A DNA stretch of 14,461 bases, from the NCBI GenBank assembly GCA_937974245.1, contig CALJKV010000050.1, positions 1 to 14,461 on the forward strand, written 5' to 3'. The notes under the pieces are model-generated. The model was not told where the DNA came from. It saw nothing but the letters and a program-made list of their open reading frames with translations, and ran no database searches. Origin of the DNA: an uncultured Chloroflexota bacterium. Its GTDB lineage: Bacteria > Chloroflexota > Anaerolineae > Aggregatilineales > Phototrophicaceae. Below are positions 1 to 7,283 of this stretch, piece by piece (positions within the stretch are counted from its first letter, which is position 1; each line of letters starts with the position of its first letter). The position numbers and the translations under genes were made by a program.

Positions 1-7
1 CCCGTTA

Positions 8-1096
8 TTGACCTCATCTGACCCCTCGAGTGCGGGGAGGGGAGGGCGCAAAGCCAGTGTGTTTGTTATGCCCTCCAATGCCAAACTCTGCAAGCTGCTG
101 GGGGTGCCCGATACCGGCGGCGACAGGCTCACGCTGGATGACCTGAAGACCGCCCCGGATACGCGCAAAGCCGTTCACCGGGAGCTGATCCGCCGGCGTC
201 CGGGGACTTACACCCGCAAATGGCTGGCCGAACGCCTCGGTGTGTGCCTGGTCACGCTCGACACCTACAACCGAGACATCCCGATTAACGTGATTCATGC
301 GTTCACACGGGAGAAAATCGGCTGGCACAACCTGGAGCGGGTGCAGGAGGAGAAGATCGATCCCAGCGTCTTCCTGGCCGATGAGAACGGGAAAAAGTAC
401 CCGGCGCTGCGCGTCATCGCCGCCAGCCTGCTCAAGAAGAACCACACCGTCTGTCTCCTGGCGCAGCGTCCCAGTTTCTACTCCTACGGAGAGATACCGC
501 AAACACAATTCCCGGTCTGTGAGGAGATCCGGCCAGAGTGGCACCTGACCGAACCGGCACCACTGAACCTCAGCACGGTTCAGGAGGGTAGGGCGAGAAC
601 ATCCCCTCCAACCCAGGTGCAACCCGCACTACCTGGACTGCTACTCCCGGCCACAATGCCAAAGCAGCCCACCCAGGAGCAGCCAAAGCCCAATCCGAAG
701 CTCAGCCGCCGCCAGTTGACCCAACCGCTGGCGGATGCCCTGGCCGAGAAACTCGCCAACGACATTCATGTCTGGACAAAGCCGAACGGCTTGAGCCTGA
801 TGAATGCCCGCAAGTTGATAGACACCTATGGCTACACGGCGGTAGGGAAGGGGCTGGCGAACCTGCGGGCCAGGATTGAGCGTGACCCGGATGCCGTGCG
901 TTCCCGTGCCGGGCTGCTCATCACGATTGTCCGGGGCTACTGGAAACAGGCGCACCAGGACGAATGCACGATCCAGTTTGAGCCAGTGAAGCCGAGACGA
1001 AGTAGGCGGGGGAAGCAGCGTATGGCTATTTCAAGAGACTGTATAAAGCATTCAGATTGTGACCACCTTTTACGCATTAACATCGCGACCAGGTAA
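8..1096 (+). CDS. Hypothetical protein with HTH-like segment, possibly 5'-partial
   Basis: I do not recognise this protein. The frame is open to the left edge, so it may begin outside the window; inside it the first candidate starts are TTG at 8 and ATG at 68 (residue 21). Three parts are visible: an N-terminal part with a helix-turn-helix-like stretch (about residues 66-92, TRKWLAERLGV... then a turn and a second helix); a proline/glutamine-rich linker (about 195-233); and a helical C-terminal part (about 234-313) ending in an AGLLITIVRGYW motif. That C-terminal layout recalls plasmid or phage replication and DNA-binding accessory proteins, but this is only a resemblance. The last 30-odd residues are basic and may be an extension past the original end. 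The gene is visibly more GC-rich than the cluster that follows. Coding is likely given the long open frame and protein-like composition. Confidence 0.65.
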   Translation: MTSSDPSSAGRGGRKASVFVMPSNAKLCKLLGVPDTGGDRLTLDDLKTAPDTRKAVHRELIRRRPGTYTRKWLAERLGVCLVTLDTYNRDIPINVIHAFTREKIGWHNLERVQEEKIDPSVFLADENGKKYPALRVIAASLLKKNHTVCLLAQRPSFYSYGEIPQTQFPVCEEIRPEWHLTEPAPLNLSTVQEGRARTSPPTQVQPALPGLLLPATMPKQPTQEQPKPNPKLSRRQLTQPLADALAEKLANDIHVWTKPNGLSLMNARKLIDTYGYTAVGKGLANLRARIERDPDAVRSRAGLLITIVRGYWKQAHQDECTIQFEPVKPRRSRRGKQRMAISRDCIKHSDCDHLLRINIATR

Positions 1097-1114
1097 AACC
1101 GATTTTCGCGGTTT
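1096..1114 (+). terminator. Possible weak hairpin terminator
   Basis: AAACCG (1096-1101) and CGGTTT (1109-1114) form a six-pair stem with a seven-base loop, overlapping the stop codon of the preceding gene. Only three T residues close the stem, so termination would be weak. It could be chance. Confidence 0.25.
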
Positions 1115-1510
1115 CGAATGAGTTCTATAGGCAATTGAATTAGACGAAGACCGGGTGGCACTTCGACCAGAATTCTAGCCAGGGGTGGTCACGATGTCCG
1201 TGCGCTCTACCTGGTCTCGCTCTGAAAACGCCATACAGACTGTTTTGAGAGATAAAAGGACATGATTTGAGTTCTGAATGGGTTGCAACACAGGTCTCCC
1301 GAAAACGACCCTTTCTGACAGGTTGCCCCTCACCGGCTGCCTCTGCACAACAGGCTCGACTCTCACTCGCAGTGGTCCAGTCGATGGGGCAGATCAGCTC
1401 CCTTTACTAAAATTCAGGAATTATTGGACAATTCTTCATAGTATTACAATACATTACATAATACACTTTTTATCATACGTTGGGTAAAACATGACTAGAG
1501 ACAAAGCACC
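1097..1510. other. Gene-free spacer of about 410 bases
   Basis: The short open frames here on both strands lack ribosome sites and recognisable protein features. The last 100 bases are markedly AT-rich and probably hold the promoter of the signalling cluster. Apart from that and the weak hairpin at its left end I see no RNA gene or mobile element. Confidence 0.5.
1424..1450 (+). promoter_or_regulatory. Candidate sigma70-type promoter of the signalling cluster
   Basis: TTGGAC (1424-1429) and TACAAT (1445-1450) resemble -35 and -10 boxes, but the spacing is only 15 bases. A later TAATAC (1459-1464) is an alternative -10. They lie in the AT-rich stretch 60-85 bases before the ATG at 1511. Suggestive only. 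Confidence 0.25.
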
Positions 1511-1909
1511 ATGAATAGCGAACCTTCCACGGTAACCATCGAGCACATTGAACAACGGAACTGTATTTGCATGAAGTGGGATCGCCACGTCAATGCCCTC
1601 GACGTAGATACCGCTTTTTCCGAAATCACCAAAATTTTATATCAGTCCCCGATCCCTATGTATGTCATCGTAGACTTGCGCCGCGACCCCAATTTTCCGA
1701 TAGGAGTAACCCTCAAAGGGGCATTTTTCGGCCCATATCGCGATTCCAAGCTGGAAGAGTGGCTCATCATTTCATCTAATCCTGCCGCGAGAGTTATCGA
1801 AAGAACCCTGGCTTCGGTGACTGGGCGGCACAATGTACACTGGTTTGACACCGAAGATGAGGCAATGGCCTACCTTGAAAGCGCCCTATATCAGGGAATT
1901 AATTCATAA
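1511..1909 (+). CDS. STAS-like (SpoIIAA-like) domain protein
   Basis: A 132-residue soluble protein with no signal peptide or membrane segment. The pattern is strand-helix-strand-helix-strand-helix: an opening strand (CICMKW), a helix, a hydrophobic strand ending in D-L-R (MYVIVDLRRD, about residue 50), a second strand (EWLIISSNP) followed by a helix, then a third strand (VHWF) followed by T/E-D-E-A-M-A-Y-L. This is the layout of the small STAS/SpoIIAA-like proteins common in Chloroflexota. The same layout recurs in the genes at 5617 and 8229. STAS domains usually mediate protein-protein switching; the partner is unknown. It is the first gene of the cluster, 78 bases before the lipoprotein, so co-transcription is likely. 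The ATG has only a weak GAGA-like ribosome site. The exact function is not predictable. Confidence 0.75.
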   Translation: MNSEPSTVTIEHIEQRNCICMKWDRHVNALDVDTAFSEITKILYQSPIPMYVIVDLRRDPNFPIGVTLKGAFFGPYRDSKLEEWLIISSNPAARVIERTLASVTGRHNVHWFDTEDEAMAYLESALYQGINS

Positions 1910-1987
1910 ACTATTCGTCTTCATAGTATTCTGGCTGGCAAGCACACATCGTATAATATGCGTAAAATCATAAATCAGGAATTGCCC

Positions 1988-2827
1988 ATGAAAAACATAC
2001 ATGTCCCCACAATTTTAATCGCCTTGTTGGTTTCGATTGTTGCCTGTACACCAGAACAGGAAACAGCCACAGTAGTGCCGACCGCAACAGCACCTGCCAT
2101 CACTCTGACCACTTCGGGTTCGGGCAGCGTAACGCCTATTCTCGCCGCTATTGCCGACGAGTTTGAAGCTGAAAATCCTGGCTTTGTGCTGGAAGTTCTG
2201 CCTGGGTCTGGCACCGGCGGCGGGGTGCGTGGGATCGTTGAAGGCACGCTGGATATCGCCGCCATGTCTCGCCCAGCCAACGATAGCGAAGTAGAACAGG
2301 GCGTCGAATTCATACCGTTTGGTCATAGCGTGACCGTAGTCATTGCACATCCTGGCGTGGGTGTCAGCGACATAACCGCCGAACAATTGATTGGTATCTT
2401 TAAAGGTGAAATTACGAACTGGTCGGAAGTTGGGGGAAACGATCTCTCCATCATTGTTTATGTTCGAGACCCTGCAGAAAGCAACACGACTGATATCCGA
2501 AAAACCTTCATTGGGGAAGAACCCTTCACGAGTGCTGCACAGGTCATGACTAGTCAAACGGATATGCAGGATATTGTAAGCGGCATTGAAGGCGCAATCG
2601 GCTATGGCACCTGGGCGACAATTGTTGCAAATGGCACCAATGCGATGAATCTCGTCGTAGACGGTATCGGGGTTGAAAATGCACCGGAATCACTCACGAC
2701 AATCATGGGCATTGGTTATCTCACCGATCGTGCTGCTGATTTTCAACCATTTATTGATTGGCTGGTATCTGATGCAGGGCAAGGTGCGCTTCAATCTGCT
2801 GGTGTAACGCCTATCATCTCCCAGTAA
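1988..2827 (+). CDS. PstS-like phosphate-binding-family lipoprotein
   Basis: A 279-residue extracytoplasmic solute-binding protein of the PstS-like family (PBP_like_2). The ATG at 1988 is chosen over the in-frame ATG at 1958 because AGGA at 1977-1980 sits seven bases upstream and a signal peptide then follows directly. Residues 1-20 form a lipoprotein signal (basic start, hydrophobic core, lipobox I-V-A-C with Cys20), then a Thr/Ala-rich tether. The mature part opens with the family's ligand-loop style G-S-G-S-V (about residues 45-50), followed by SGTGGG and the DIAAMSRP segment typical of PstS-type proteins. Later come NWSEVGG and an I-G-Y-G-T motif. No pstC, pstA or pstB lies nearby. The next gene, 19 bases downstream, is a histidine kinase with an extracytoplasmic sensor, so this protein may present a ligand to the kinase rather than feed a transporter. 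Phosphate as ligand is inferred from family only. Confidence 0.85.
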   Translation: MKNIHVPTILIALLVSIVACTPEQETATVVPTATAPAITLTTSGSGSVTPILAAIADEFEAENPGFVLEVLPGSGTGGGVRGIVEGTLDIAAMSRPANDSEVEQGVEFIPFGHSVTVVIAHPGVGVSDITAEQLIGIFKGEITNWSEVGGNDLSIIVYVRDPAESNTTDIRKTFIGEEPFTSAAQVMTSQTDMQDIVSGIEGAIGYGTWATIVANGTNAMNLVVDGIGVENAPESLTTIMGIGYLTDRAADFQPFIDWLVSDAGQGALQSAGVTPIISQ

Positions 2828-2846
2828 ATTCGCAAAGGCAACCGCG

Positions 2847-4796
2847 ATGCACTTCCTTCGGAATATGTCTCTTGGCCTCAAGATTAACCTCCTGATAATT
2901 CAGACAATGGTCATTCTGGCCGTTGTCATTCTAGGGGTGGAAGCTATATTTACCGCCAGACTGATTGATGAGATGGGTCTGTCACGTATCAATCAGGAAG
3001 TTGTCGTTCTTGAACGCCAGCTCATGCAGGTACAAGAGGAATTGGAAACAGCAGCTACTCTCTTCAGCAATACACCTGGGCTAGTCAGCGCAGTGGCAAT
3101 GAATGATGTAACCGCGTTGCGTTCGTTATCACTCGGTGCGGTGCCGGCATTAGGTGTTGATGATTTCGACGTCGTCAGTGCCCAGGGAACCCGACTGGTA
3201 GATACGAGGTCGATTGATGAAGCCCATGAAAAACTGGAAGATGAGATCGTCGCCCAAACCCTGCTCGGCATCCAGCGAACGAGCCTGGTAAGTGTGTCAC
3301 AAGGCAAAGACTCAAGACTGTTTCTTATATCAGCACGTCCATTACGGGATGATACAGGAACAATCGTTGGCGGTTTCTATTTCACACGGGAACTAAATGA
3401 TTCATTCCTCAATACACTCAATTTCGAGCGTGAGGGTATTGAATTAAGCCTGGTCTACAATGATCAAATTATCGGAACGAGCTTTACACTTGGTGAGAGC
3501 GGGTCAAACAATGAAACTCAATACACTGTCTTGCAATCTGAATTCATGGCTACCGCGTTGTCGGGTGATGTCACGATCAATCCTAAAACGATTCATTTAG
3601 GAACTGTCCCCTACTACGAAGCCTATTTACCGGTTCAAGGCCTTGATGACCGTTCCCCATCCGCTGTTCTGTTGACCCGGGTGAATACGGGCACAATTGC
3701 CGTATTCCGTAATAATCTTCTGAGCTTCTCCAGTCTGCTCATCCTCCTGATTACATCCGCTGTCATCGTAGGAGCCATTGTACTAGTACGGTCTACCTTA
3801 ATCCGTCCCTTAACCGTATTACGACAAGCGACGACGAACATCGCCCAGGGAAACTACGATGTACGTCTTGATATTCAGGGGCGGGATGAAATCGACCAAC
3901 TCGCACAAACCTTTAACCAGATGGCATCTGATATCCAGGCCCGCCAACATGAGCTAGAAGATATGAATCAGTCTCTCGAACACCGTGTTGCTGATCGTAC
4001 CGCTGATCTCAAGCAAGCCCGCGACGAAGCTCTCGGGCTCCAGCGCATCGCCCAGGAAAACTCTCGCCTGAAATCTGAGTTTCTTTCAACTATGTCACAT
4101 GAACTCCGTACCCCTTTGAATGCGATTGAAGGGTTCACCAGCATCATGCTTGGCGGGATGGGAGTCGAACTTAGCCCCACTGCTGAAGATATGGTGAGAC
4201 GGGTGAGTGCCAATAGCAAGCGCCTGCTGAACCTCATCAATGATTTTCTGGATTTGTCTCGTATCGAGTCAGGTCGCCTGGAACTTGTTCAAGAAGCGCT
4301 TAGCCCCAAAAAGCTGGTGCGTAAATGGGAAAGTGAAATCGGCATTCTGGCCCAACACAAGCACATTGAGTTTGTTGTCAATGTGAGTGACGACCTGCCG
4401 GAAACTGTTTTATCAGATGAGGATGCTCTGTCAAAAATCACCCTTAACCTTCTGAGTAATGCCTTCAAATTCACCCATCAGGGGCGTGTTTCGCTTGATT
4501 TGTATCAGGCCAATGGCGACTGGGCGATTTCAGTAAGTGACACAGGTATCGGAATTCCGACACACGCGCGCGAATACATATTTGATGAATTTCGTCAGGT
4601 AGATGGCTCATCCAAGCGTCTTTACGGTGGAACAGGCTTGGGTTTGGCTCTGGTGCAGAAACTGTCGCGGGCAATGGGCGGGAATGTAAACGTACAAAGC
4701 GAAGTTGGTAAAGGAAGTACCTTTACCGTCACTTTGCCTTTAGAATTACCAACAGAAAGCGGAGAAGGAGCACAGTATGAGCATAATACCATCTAA
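2847..4796 (+). CDS. Membrane sensor histidine kinase with extracytoplasmic sensor, HAMP, HisKA and HATPase
   Basis: A 649-residue autophosphorylating sensor kinase. TM1 spans about residues 13-36 and TM2 about 292-314. They enclose a roughly 255-residue extracytoplasmic domain that looks like a Cache-type sensor (ISARPLRDDTGTIVGGFYFTRE, about 161-182, is a Cache-like motif broken here only for description). A HAMP linker follows (about 312-364), then a coiled coil (365-410), HisKA with phospho-acceptor His418 in S-H-E-L-R-T-P, N-box N534-L-L-S-N538, G1 box DTGIGI (565-570) and G2 box GGTGLGLAL (594-602). All catalytic motifs are intact. ATG at 2865 (MSLGLK) is an alternative start. The gene follows the lipoprotein by 19 bases and its 3' end overlaps the receiver gene by 20 bases, strongly suggesting one operon in which lipoprotein, kinase and receivers form a pathway. 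Confidence 0.93.
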   Translation: MHFLRNMSLGLKINLLIIQTMVILAVVILGVEAIFTARLIDEMGLSRINQEVVVLERQLMQVQEELETAATLFSNTPGLVSAVAMNDVTALRSLSLGAVPALGVDDFDVVSAQGTRLVDTRSIDEAHEKLEDEIVAQTLLGIQRTSLVSVSQGKDSRLFLISARPLRDDTGTIVGGFYFTRELNDSFLNTLNFEREGIELSLVYNDQIIGTSFTLGESGSNNETQYTVLQSEFMATALSGDVTINPKTIHLGTVPYYEAYLPVQGLDDRSPSAVLLTRVNTGTIAVFRNNLLSFSSLLILLITSAVIVGAIVLVRSTLIRPLTVLRQATTNIAQGNYDVRLDIQGRDEIDQLAQTFNQMASDIQARQHELEDMNQSLEHRVADRTADLKQARDEALGLQRIAQENSRLKSEFLSTMSHELRTPLNAIEGFTSIMLGGMGVELSPTAEDMVRRVSANSKRLLNLINDFLDLSRIESGRLELVQEALSPKKLVRKWESEIGILAQHKHIEFVVNVSDDLPETVLSDEDALSKITLNLLSNAFKFTHQGRVSLDLYQANGDWAISVSDTGIGIPTHAREYIFDEFRQVDGSSKRLYGGTGLGLALVQKLSRAMGGNVNVQSEVGKGSTFTVTLPLELPTESGEGAQYEHNTI

Positions 4797-5202
4797 CTTG
4801 TTGGAAGGCTGGGATGTCATTGTGATTGACGATGAACCGGACAGTCTTGAGGTTGCTCGTTTTATTCTCGCCTTCTATGGAGCAAATGTTCATACCGCTA
4901 CAAACGGTAAAGAAGGCATTGGACTTGTTGAGCAGATCAAGCCGCGCTTTATCATTTCCGATTTATCAATGCCGGAGATGGATGGTTGGGAGTTCGTGAG
5001 CACATTGAAATCAGCTGCCCGCAGTCAGTCTATCCCCGTGATTGCCTTGACCGCCCACGCTATGAAGGGGGACCGTGAACGGGCAATCGAAGCTGGATTC
5101 CATAATTACCTCACCAAGCCGCTCACCGCAAACACGTTCATGGATGAACTGCTCACGCTTCTTCTTGACATTCCTCAACTCAGCGAATACCTGATAATCT
5201 AG
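4777..5202 (+). CDS. Single-domain response regulator (CheY-like receiver)
   Basis: A 141-residue stand-alone receiver. The acidic pair is D18-D19, the phospho-acceptor is Asp62 in I-S-D-L-S-M-P-E-M-D-G, the switch Thr is T92 in A-L-T-A-H and the conserved Lys is K114 in T-K-P-L. There is no DNA-binding or enzymatic output domain. The ATG at 4777 lies inside the 3' end of the kinase gene (20-base overlap) behind a strong AAGGAG site, so translation is probably coupled. The upstream kinase is the obvious phosphodonor. Output must be by protein contact or by relaying phosphate onward. The T-A-H-A-M-K-G-D-R-E-R motif is typical of receivers found in hybrid kinases, which fits a relay role. Confidence 0.93.
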   Translation: MSIIPSNLLEGWDVIVIDDEPDSLEVARFILAFYGANVHTATNGKEGIGLVEQIKPRFIISDLSMPEMDGWEFVSTLKSAARSQSIPVIALTAHAMKGDRERAIEAGFHNYLTKPLTANTFMDELLTLLLDIPQLSEYLII

Positions 5203-5218
5203 TGGAGATACAAGTATT

Positions 5219-5587
5219 ATGATAAGACCAATTTTGATTGTTGAGGACGACCCTGATGGGCAGCTCATGGTCTCGCACATCGTCAACTATATGAATATCC
5301 CGCACGATGTTGTTGGGGATGCTGAAAAAGCCATGCAAAAATTACAGGCAACCAACAGAACTTACCAGGCGGTGATCATTGATCTGGCCTTGCCCGGCAA
5401 AGATGGTTGGGAGCTCCTCGCAGAGATTCGGTCGAATCCAGATACCGAAACGCTGACCTGCATTGCAGTGACTGCATTTCACACTTCAAAAACCAGAGAA
5501 GAAGCTTTACGAGTCGGCTTTAATGCTTATTTCTCCAAACCCATTGATGCGACTTCCTTTGCGCGTGAGTTGGAGACCATACTTTGA
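5219..5587 (+). CDS. Single-domain response regulator (CheY-like receiver)
   Basis: A second stand-alone receiver, 122 residues. Key residues are intact: D10-D11, phospho-acceptor Asp55 in I-I-D-L-A-L-P-G-K-D-G, Thr85 in A-V-T-A-F, and Lys107 in S-K-P-I. It begins 16 bases after the first receiver with a GTGGAGA site somewhat far from the ATG. It is only moderately similar to its neighbour, so it is not a fresh duplicate. Two receivers behind one kinase suggest a branched pathway or a phosphate sink, as in some chemotaxis systems; that role is inferred. No output domain is present. Confidence 0.92.
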   Translation: MIRPILIVEDDPDGQLMVSHIVNYMNIPHDVVGDAEKAMQKLQATNRTYQAVIIDLALPGKDGWELLAEIRSNPDTETLTCIAVTAFHTSKTREEALRVGFNAYFSKPIDATSFARELETIL

Positions 5588-5616
5588 ATCATGGTAACTA
5601 CCGAATGAGAGATGAC

Positions 5617-5994
5617 ATGAGCTATGATTTGGCATGGCACACGTTAAACCGGGTGTTGATATTGACCATTCAGGGTGACTACGCATTAGACGATGCCCAA
5701 GTGGTTAATCGGCTTGTCCTGGATCAACTTAATCTGTGTCAGTCACCGCTTTCGATAATTATTGATGCCAGGAAAATGAGTCGCCCCTACAATTTTAATG
5801 AGATCCGTGCAGCCCAAACCTATATGGATCATAGGCAACTAAAACATATCTACACGGTCGCCGGTGATCCAGTTGTGAAACTCGCGATGATGGTGATTTT
5901 CAATTTATGTCGCGCTCATTTCCATATCATGAATGAAATGAGTTTGGCAATAAGGATGATCCAAACATACGAAAAAATGGGATACCACCGATAA
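5617..5994 (+). CDS. STAS-like (SpoIIAA-like) domain protein
   Basis: About 125 residues from the ATG at 5617. That start (MSYDL) has GAGAG five bases upstream. The frame is also open to ATG at 5605 and TTG at 5584, the latter overlapping the receiver's end by four bases. The fold pattern matches the gene at 1511: opening strand VLILTI, helix, strand SIIIDAR, helix, strand KHIYTVAGDP followed by a helix, then the strand FHIM and the terminal helix SLAIRMIQTYEK. There are no membrane segments. It closes the signalling cluster, which therefore begins and ends with members of the same small family. The role is unknown; a protein-contact switch acting downstream of the receivers is plausible but unproven. 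Confidence 0.72.
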   Translation: MSYDLAWHTLNRVLILTIQGDYALDDAQVVNRLVLDQLNLCQSPLSIIIDARKMSRPYNFNEIRAAQTYMDHRQLKHIYTVAGDPVVKLAMMVIFNLCRAHFHIMNEMSLAIRMIQTYEKMGYHR

Positions 5995-6051
5995 GATCGG
6001 GTAACAGGTGCTCCGAGAGATTATACAATAAGTTGGGCTCAGGAAGAGCAA

Positions 6052-6165
6052 ATGGGACGCAAGAGCACATACAGCGAAAGCTACAAGCGCGAGGCAGTGG
6101 CGCGAGCTAAATCTAGTGGCAACATCAGTCAGACCAGGGTACTGTACATATTGGGGTGTGTTTAA
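6052..6165 (+). pseudogene. Remnant of IS3-type transposase OrfA N-terminus
   Basis: A 37-codon frame starting MGRKSTYSESYKREAVARA, followed by SSGNISQT, then diverging and stopping at TAA 6163-6165. It matches the opening of the HTH_Tnp_1 domain of IS3-family OrfA proteins, where a basic start is followed by Y-S/T-x-x-Y/F-K-R-E-A-V, a helix and S-G-x-x-x-Q/S. The remaining two thirds of OrfA and all of OrfB are missing; neither shifted frame continues the family pattern for long. AGGAAG at 6041-6046 precedes the ATG. This is most easily explained as the scar of an insertion sequence. No terminal inverted repeats or target duplication could be defined. Confidence 0.6.
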
Positions 6166-6403
6166 CATCTATGTCACCAGGGGCCACTTGTGTAGCAAAC
6201 TGTATCGACCGTTGCGCCTAACCAACGTTTGATAAAACTTGAAGGCTTGAGCTTAGCTTAGAGGGATTTTTCGTTCCGCTACTCACCGTTTCCCAATTTA
6301 GAGAAGCCTCACGCAAAAAGGAGCGTTTCAGTATAAGTAGGTTTTTTAGTCAACTTCCTCTTATGCCCCATTTACCTCGGCGACCTGCCGGCGAACAAGC
6401 AGC

Positions 6404-6426
6404 AAAAAAGCCGCTTGTGGCGGCTT
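6404..6426 (-). terminator. Rho-independent terminator of mscL
   Basis: On the minus strand AAGCCGC, a five-base loop and GCGGCTT form a perfect seven-pair stem directly followed by a run of T (A residues 6404-6409 on the plus strand). It lies about 120 bases beyond the mscL stop and is the only good terminator in that direction. Confidence 0.75.
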
Positions 6427-6461
6427 GTGATACGATTTTAGATGGTTGTATTGATTACTTT

Positions 6462-6510
6462 ACTGGCGTGCTCACCATAGCGGTGATAAGTTCACAATAA
6501 CCGCGCCAGT
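6462..6510. repeat. Nested inverted repeat downstream of mscL
   Basis: Outer arms ACTGGCG (6462-6468) and CGCCAGT (6504-6510) enclose inner arms TCACC (6472-6476) and GGTGA (6482-6486). A further CCAGTAA just beyond can pair with TTACTGG, giving an alternative fold. It lies in the 3' untranslated region of mscL. Function unknown. Confidence 0.45.
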
Positions 6511-6543
6511 TGCAAAACCAGTAATAAGCTGCTGAACAAACGT

Positions 6544-6921
6544 CTATTTCTTCGCCATTGTTTCGTTGAGTTTCTTTAATTCATCAAGCATCTTCTCTTC
6601 TGTGCTGGGGCCAGGAGCCGGGGGTGGCGGGGGAGGGGGCATGACTCTATTCATCACTCGTATGATCATGAATAACACAAAGCCGATAATCAAGAAGTTG
6701 ATGACCGCCTGCGCAAAATTCCCAGTCCCCAGTTCGACCGTGCCGACGGTCAACGTCTGACCCGCTAAACTAATGCCGCCTAGCACTGCACCGATAAGCG
6801 GCCCGATGAGATCGTTCACCACCGAATTGATCACAGCACCGAACGCAATACCAATGATGACCGCGACGGCAAGATCGATCACGTTACCCCGCATGATAAA
6901 TTTCTTGAATTCACCGAACAT
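6544..6921 (-). CDS. mscL: Large-conductance mechanosensitive channel MscL
   Basis: A 125-residue inner-membrane channel that opens under membrane tension to release solutes during hypo-osmotic shock. The N-terminal amphipathic helix and signature MFGEFKKFIMRGNVIDLAVAVIIG lead into TM1 (about residues 15-45), with F-G-x-x-I-N-S-V-V-N-D-L-I-x-P as in the family. A short periplasmic loop follows (46-68), then TM2 (about 69-92), a run of seven prolines (95-101) continuing into A-P-G-P, and a C-terminal helix (107-122) that forms the cytoplasmic bundle. Length is normal for the family. The ATG has GAGGAGA six bases upstream. It is monocistronic, with its own terminator downstream. The proline run replaces the usual charged linker and is the only unusual element. 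Confidence 0.96.
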   Translation of the reverse strand: MFGEFKKFIMRGNVIDLAVAVIIGIAFGAVINSVVNDLIGPLIGAVLGGISLAGQTLTVGTVELGTGNFAQAVINFLIIGFVLFMIIRVMNRVMPPPPPPPAPGPSTEEKMLDELKKLNETMAKK

Positions 6922-7163
6922 GTTTTTCTCCTCAAATCGCTAGCCGAATGAGCGAAAACATACTGAAGCAGTCACACAATACTTCAGCCACTTCTGATCT
7001 GTACATTTGTTGATCTAGTCATTCCAAACCACTGGTCACGGTCGCTTATATTCGTAACGAGATAACGGGTAGCGCGAATTGACGAATTACCATTCATTGT
7101 ACAGCATAGCAGTGAAACACGCATGTTCATGTTCTTTCAAAACACGCTCAATTTTGAACCAAA

Positions 7164-7200
7164 ACCACCCCACCACACTTGGCCGTGCGGATGGGGTGGT
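7164..7200 (-). terminator. Hairpin, possible terminator for the archaellin transcript
   Basis: ACCACCCC (7164-7171) and GGGGTGGT (7193-7200) form an eight-pair stem with a 21-base loop. Read on the minus strand, four T residues close it. This is a plausible but weak intrinsic terminator. Confidence 0.4.
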
Positions 7201-7258
7201 ATCCCGGGCTCGACTGAGGTAGCAAGACCGGGAACTACAGAGGATGACTTGGCCGTGC
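7177..7258. repeat. 12-base direct repeat pair
   Basis: ACTTGGCCGTGC occurs at 7177-7188 and again at 7247-7258. Between the copies TCCCGG (7202-7207) and CCGGGA (7228-7233) can pair. The first copy lies in the loop of the preceding hairpin, so the two copies could compete for the same partner. Confidence 0.5.
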
Positions 7259-7283
7259 CTATTGATGTTGGATTGTGCTTGTT

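Larger units (their letters stand above)
5995..6543. other. Spacer of about 550 bases without an intact gene
   Basis: It contains the transposase remnant (6052-6165), a minus-strand terminator hairpin (6404-6426) and a nested inverted repeat (6462-6510). Between 6166 and 6403 I see no coding signal, only small direct repeats of AGCTTAG-like sequence near 6250. The region is the junction between the plus-strand signalling cluster and the minus-strand genes. Confidence 0.55.

Noticed and set aside
14..622. Minus-strand open frame of about 200 codons
   Set aside because: It lies wholly opposite the plus-strand gene at 8-1096, has no clear ribosome site and has an unlikely amino-acid mix; it is a GC-rich shadow frame.
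1175..1487. Small open frames on both strands in the spacer before the signalling cluster
   Set aside because: They lack ribosome sites and plausible composition; the spacer looks non-coding.
2015..2557. Minus-strand open frame of 180 codons
   Set aside because: It is antisense to the clear PstS-like lipoprotein and has no recognisable features.
6430..6540. Integron attC site
   Set aside because: Nested inverted repeats suggested it, but the conserved RYYYAAC/GTTRRRY ends and an integrase context are missing.
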